DNA of 64,000 bases from Brachyspira pilosicoli. Lineage in GTDB: Bacteria > Spirochaetota > Brachyspiria > Brachyspirales > Brachyspiraceae. Shown in pieces: positions 60,914 to 64,000 of the stretch; positions within the stretch are counted from its first letter, which is position 1; each line of letters opens with the position of its first letter. The stretch is from positions 22,085 to 86,084 of the forward strand of contig NZ_SAXY01000040.1 of the NCBI RefSeq assembly GCF_008016535.1, written 5' to 3'. Under the pieces are notes generated by a model. That model was given only the letters and a program-made list of their open reading frames with translations, searched no databases and was not told where the DNA came from. The translations under genes were made by a program, and so were the position numbers.

Positions 60914-61003
60914 TATTCTCTCCTCAAATATATAATTATTAACCAAATTGAAAATAAATCATAAAAAGGAATTTATAGCATGATAGAATTATAATATATT
61001 ATT

Positions 61004-61048
61004 TAAAAAAATAAATAAGAGGACCATTAATTTTTTTAATAGTCCCCT
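61004..61048 (-). terminator. Terminator after the outer-membrane-like protein gene
   Basis: On the minus strand AGGGGACTATTAA pairs with TTAATGGTCCTCT (two G-U pairs) across an A-rich loop and is followed by TATTTATTTTTTT. Confidence 0.85.
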
Positions 61049-61071
61049 AATATATTTATTAACAATAAAAA

Positions 61072-61722
61072 TTAATTACCGAAGTGAAGTCCTACACTAA
61101 GACCTATACCCAAATCAAGGTAACTAGTTACAAAATAACCCATAAATAATTGATCAACTTTATAAGTCATAGGAAGCATATAGTCTACATAAAAGTTAAG
61201 TCCAACTATAAAAGCCAACTGTCTAGAAATAAAGAATCTCTGTTCTACAAGAGCTTTTAAATAAATACTTATAGGAGGAGGAGTCATAGTAAGCACTATA
61301 TTTGGAGCATATATTAAAGCCTTTGCACCAACTCCAACACCTAAAACTGTGTCTCTAGGAATTAAGCTATTAACATTACCAATTACAAACTTAGTTGTAA
61401 AACCCAATCCCATACTTAAACCACTTTCTTTATTAACTATTTTTTTATCTCCAGGATAAGTAATACCTATAGTAGTTTGTTCTATTCCAACATCACCTAA
61501 AAGACTTATTCCTTTTAAGCCATTTTGCATAGGAAGCATATATCCTATTTGAACAGAAAGGTCTGGTCTTACTTCTGTTGATCCATTAATTTTTACAGTC
61601 TGAGAATCCAAAATTGGAAATCCAGTTACGGCACTAAGCTGTCCTACAACATCAACTTCAAATGCTGGAAAAACTGTACTAAAACTCACTAAAAAGATTG
61701 CTAAAATTAGTTTTTTCATCAT
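61072..61722 (-). CDS. Putative outer-membrane beta-barrel protein
   Basis: The 216-residue protein has a signal peptide (MMKKLILAIFLVSFSTVFPA, cut after FPA) and alternating hydrophobic strands such as LSVQIGYMLPMQ, SGLSMGLGFTTKFVIG and DLGIGLSVGLHFGN, with an aromatic residue near the C-terminus. I see no named family. ATG ATG at the start is preceded by AGGAG. A strong promoter (61760-61788) and terminator frame it as a single unit. Confidence 0.7.
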   Translation of the reverse strand: MMKKLILAIFLVSFSTVFPAFEVDVVGQLSAVTGFPILDSQTVKINGSTEVRPDLSVQIGYMLPMQNGLKGISLLGDVGIEQTTIGITYPGDKKIVNKESGLSMGLGFTTKFVIGNVNSLIPRDTVLGVGVGAKALIYAPNIVLTMTPPPISIYLKALVEQRFFISRQLAFIVGLNFYVDYMLPMTYKVDQLFMGYFVTSYLDLGIGLSVGLHFGN

Positions 61723-61759
61723 TGTCTCCTAAAAATACTAATTACCTATACTTACTTAA

Positions 61760-61788
61760 AGTATAATAATATTTAACCCATTAGTCAA
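61760..61788 (-). promoter_or_regulatory. Promoter of the outer-membrane-like protein gene
   Basis: TTGACT (61788-61783), 17-base spacer, TATACT (61765-61760) on the minus strand. Confidence 0.7.
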
Positions 61789-61905
61789 GTATTAATTTTG
61801 TATAGGTTCAATATAATGATACTACATATATTTATCGGATTTTTTTCATAAAAATAAATTGTATACACAATAAAACTAAAAAAAATTAATTTTTTTTAAT
61901 TATAC

Positions 61906-61933
61906 TTGAAAAACTACAACTATTTATTATAAT
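61906..61933 (+). promoter_or_regulatory. Promoter of the FAH-family gene
   Basis: TTGAAA (61906-61911), 16-base spacer, TATAAT (61928-61933); the ATG follows 27 bases later with GGAG as SD. Confidence 0.65.
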
Positions 61934-61959
61934 TAATTAAAGTTTTTTTGGAGAATAGT

Positions 61960-62841
61960 ATGAAATTTGTATCTTTTTTAGAATGGAACAACACTGAAGC
62001 AATAGGAATTTTAACTAGAAATGAGCAAAGTGTTATACCTATAGCAGATATTATACCTGAGTTTAAAAACTATAATATGATTAATTTTATTCAAAATTGT
62101 AATAAAGATATATTAGACCAATTAGAAAAAGAAATAGATACTTTTAAACAAACTTACTCAATAGAAAAAATTCAACTCCTTTCACCTATAACAAAACCAA
62201 TACATGATATTATATGTGTAGGAGTTAATTATCAAGATCATATTAACGAAGTAAAAGATAATATCAATGATATAAAAAACATAAAACCTGTATATTTTTC
62301 TAAAAGAGCTATTTATATAATAGGACATAATCATAACATAAATGCAAGACTAGACTTAGATGAAGCATTAGATTATGAAGTAGAATTAGCTATTATCATA
62401 GGAAAAACCGCAAAAGATATAAAACCTCAAGATGTAAAAGAACATATATTTGGATATAGTATTTTTAATGATATATCTTCAAGAAAAATGCAAAAAGAGC
62501 ATTCTCAGTGGTATAAGGGAAAAAGTTTGGACACTTATAGTTCAATGGGGCCATGCATTGTATATAAAGATGATATAAAAGATATAAATAACCTAAATAT
62601 TAAATCAACTTTAAACGATGAAACAAGACAAAGCTCAAATACAAAACATATGCTGCATAATATAGAAGAATTAGTAAGCGATTTATCTAGAGGAATGACG
62701 CTTGAAGCAGGAGATATCATAGCCACAGGAACACCTTCTGGGGTTGGTATGGGATTTAATCCTCCTAAATATATGAAAACTGGTGATAAAATAACTTGCT
62801 ATATAGAAAATATTGGAGAATTAACCAATTATGTTAAATAA
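61960..62841 (+). CDS. Fumarylacetoacetate hydrolase (FAH) family protein
   Basis: The 293-residue protein has a short N-terminal domain and the FAH catalytic domain: DIICVGVNYQDHINE, then the metal-binding LDYEVELAIIIGKTAKDI, FNDISSRKMQKEH, SSMGPCIVYKDD and the closing IATGTPSGVGMGFNPPKYM. Such enzymes cleave or decarboxylate beta-diketo acids or acylpyruvates with Mg2+. The exact substrate cannot be told; oxaloacetate or acylpyruvate are plausible. It ends 1 base from the stop of the convergent tdk gene. Confidence 0.9.
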   Translation: MKFVSFLEWNNTEAIGILTRNEQSVIPIADIIPEFKNYNMINFIQNCNKDILDQLEKEIDTFKQTYSIEKIQLLSPITKPIHDIICVGVNYQDHINEVKDNINDIKNIKPVYFSKRAIYIIGHNHNINARLDLDEALDYEVELAIIIGKTAKDIKPQDVKEHIFGYSIFNDISSRKMQKEHSQWYKGKSLDTYSSMGPCIVYKDDIKDINNLNIKSTLNDETRQSSNTKHMLHNIEELVSDLSRGMTLEAGDIIATGTPSGVGMGFNPPKYMKTGDKITCYIENIGELTNYVK

Positions 62842-62842
62842 A

Positions 62843-63433
62843 TCATAATTTTAATTTAACTTCATCTTCGCCTTCATAGCAGTATCTGCATACGCATTTA
62901 TATATATCATCTCCTATCACAACTCTATCAACATCTTTAATTATTCTTTTTGAATATATTCCCTTTCTTCCGCAATCGCATTTGCCGAACACCTTTATAT
63001 GCACATCAATCAAATCTTCTTCAATTAAACTGCTCACACTCTCCCAATAATTCCTCTTAAAATCCATATCCAAAGAGGCTATGTAAAAATCTATATTAAT
63101 ATTATTTCTTGAAAAGTCTTTTATTAATTTAATAAAATCAGAAGTCTTATTTAAAAAACAAAACTCATCAATACCAACAACATCATAATTTGATAGATAA
63201 TTTTTTATATTATCAAAATTAGTGAATTTATCTTCTAATTCCTCTTCAGTAAGAATATCTATTCTATTATCAAGCACAACATTTTTGTCCCTGCAAAAAT
63301 ATCCTCTATAAGAAATATTAGGATATATAAATAGTATCTTAATATCGCTTTTTTCCATAAGCAGATAATCTAAAGTTTTTATTAAATATTTAGATTTTCC
63401 TGCAAACATAGGACCTGTTATTAAATAATTCAT
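62843..63433 (-). CDS. tdk: Thymidine kinase (class II)
   Basis: The 196-residue enzyme has the P-loop GPMFAGKSKYLIKT, the catalytic Glu in VVGIDEFCFL, the lasso-like late region, and a zinc site made of CDCGRKG and CVCRYCY. It phosphorylates thymidine for salvage. Length is normal. It is convergent with the FAH-family gene and has its own promoter; the second IS copy begins 115 bases upstream of its start. Confidence 0.93.
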   Translation of the reverse strand: MNYLITGPMFAGKSKYLIKTLDYLLMEKSDIKILFIYPNISYRGYFCRDKNVVLDNRIDILTEEELEDKFTNFDNIKNYLSNYDVVGIDEFCFLNKTSDFIKLIKDFSRNNINIDFYIASLDMDFKRNYWESVSSLIEEDLIDVHIKVFGKCDCGRKGIYSKRIIKDVDRVVIGDDIYKCVCRYCYEGEDEVKLKL

Positions 63434-63478
63434 AGAAATATAAAACCTAATATAGTTAATTAGTAAAAAATTAAGTAG

Positions 63479-63506
63479 ATTTTATCAAAAAAACCGCTTT
63501 TTGCAA
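63479..63506 (-). promoter_or_regulatory. Promoter of tdk
   Basis: TTGCAA (63506-63501), 16-base spacer, TAAAAT (63484-63479) on the minus strand, 46 bases before the ATG. Confidence 0.55.
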
Positions 63507-63547
63507 GTAAAACTATAAAATATACTATTGTAAAATATTTTTAAATT

Positions 63548-64000
63548 GTCATGGAAACATAGATATTGTACTTTTACTTGCTATAATATTTTTGATTCTT
63601 TCTTTGATTGTAATATACAATAACGAAGAAATCAATCTTTGATTGTTATAAAAATGTGTATATTCTTTTAATTCTTGCCTTAATAATTCTACAGTTATAT
63701 TTTTATTTAATCGTGAATAAAATTCTCTTTCGTCTATGCCGTGTACTCTTTCTACTACGCCATTGTATCTTGGTGTTGCTATAGGAATATATCTCCTCTC
63801 TAATTTATTTTTTAAGCAGTATTCATCAAAAATATTGATTTTAGGAGTATTAATACAGCGATAAGTATATTCCATACCATTGTCCGTTTGTATAGCCTGT
63901 ATCTTAAAAGGTGAAGTTTTTAAGACATATTTTAAGAAAGATAAAGCACTAGAAGGTGTTTTATCTTCATAGATTTCTCTCCAACTATAACGAGTAGCTA
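63548..64000 (-). mobile_element. Second copy of the IS481-like element (cut by the window end)
   Basis: It begins GTCATGGAAACATAGATATTG and follows the first copy (52324 onward) with a few substitutions over all 453 visible bases. Preceding bases are AAATT. The other end and any target duplication are outside the window. Confidence 0.92.
63549..64000 (-). CDS. IS481-like transposase, C-terminal part (runs off the window)
   Basis: About 150 codons are visible, open to the window edge: RYSWREIYEDKTPSSALSF, then IQTDNGMEYTYRC, ATPRYNGVVERVHGIDEREF and a C-terminus ending STISMFP. The second Asp and the Glu of the DDE triad are present. It differs from copy 1 at scattered residues (for example HGID for HGTD, LRQEL for LREKL). 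The site of the frameshift in copy 1 lies just outside the window, so whether this copy is intact cannot be judged. Confidence 0.9.
   Translation of the reverse strand, partial: ATRYSWREIYEDKTPSSALSFLKYVLKTSPFKIQAIQTDNGMEYTYRCINTPKINIFDEYCLKNKLERRYIPIATPRYNGVVERVHGIDEREFYSRLNKNITVELLRQELKEYTHFYNNQRLISSLLYITIKERIKNIIASKSTISMFP

Overview
The window looks like chromosomal DNA from an intestinal spirochaete of the genus Brachyspira. The sequence is very AT-rich. It carries a flagellar switch operon (fliL-fliM-fliN/fliY), many lipoproteins and secreted proteins of unknown family, PTS components, strong Shine-Dalgarno (SD) sites with occasional TTG/GTG starts, and rho-independent terminators. The genus is inferred from overall character and gene content; no database search was possible.

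Layout. 1-1969: start of nusA, rimP and trxB; rimP-nusA has its own promoter and a terminator-like hairpin in its leader. 2045-6232: a membrane-tethered AlbA_2 protein, a lipoprotein and a DUF2314-type protein with a Cys/His-rich insert. 6314-10992: a small SLBB membrane protein next to a 1,453-codon acidic protein built of several tandem repeat families. 10989-14413: pyrR, then fliL-fliM-fliN. 14843-18989: a membrane protein, nnr, a protein with HU-like repeats, a membrane segment and a LysM-like domain, then trxA. 19315-26340: an FMN oxidoreductase and a cellobiose-type PTS locus (EIIA, GH4 remnant, MupG-like protein, EIIC, EIIB, divergent LicR-type regulator, HPr paralogue). 26639-31391: pnp, rpsO, ribF, a membrane protein and a STAS protein. 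31531-35852: CoA-disulfide reductase-like enzyme, secreted protein, htpG. 36404-41708: NERD protein, DUF3793-flavodoxin operon with paired operators, lipoprotein, aroB, pepD. 42300-45170: fba, a 30-residue basic protein, a lipidated SAM hydrolase-family protein, family 4 uracil-DNA glycosylase. 45527-52211: ankyrin protein, LPP20-like protein, DUF4132-like protein, Na+ symporter. 52324-53375: a complete IS481-like element with a frameshifted transposase. 53429-58046: rpoN-hpf-ptsN-hprK-mnmA. 58433-63433: DUF454 protein, rplU-prp-rpmA, PPIase, outer-membrane-like protein, FAH-family enzyme, tdk. 63548-64000: start of a second IS copy.

How it fits together. Sugar phosphotransfer and its control recur: a PTS operon with a PTS-controlled regulator, an HPr paralogue that keeps His15 but has Lys at position 46, and HPr kinase plus PtsN in the rpoN operon. 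Redox genes (trxA, trxB, CoA-disulfide reductase-like, flavodoxin) are spread through the window. Intergenic gaps, mostly between convergent genes, hold a modular dispersed repeat family that shares blocks up to 47 bp identical or about 120 bp nearly identical. Promoters of TTGACA/TATAAT type are easy to see, most with a 16-base spacer; at rpoN, the STAS gene and the DUF3793 gene the predicted transcription start lies at or within 3 bases of the ATG.

Most noteworthy: the SLBB/acidic-repeat pair, the HU-like-LysM membrane protein, the lipidated SAM hydrolase, the rimP-nusA leader attenuator, the retained Prp protease beside an L27 with no N-terminal extension, and the IS insertion with a 16-base target duplication next to the rpoN promoter.
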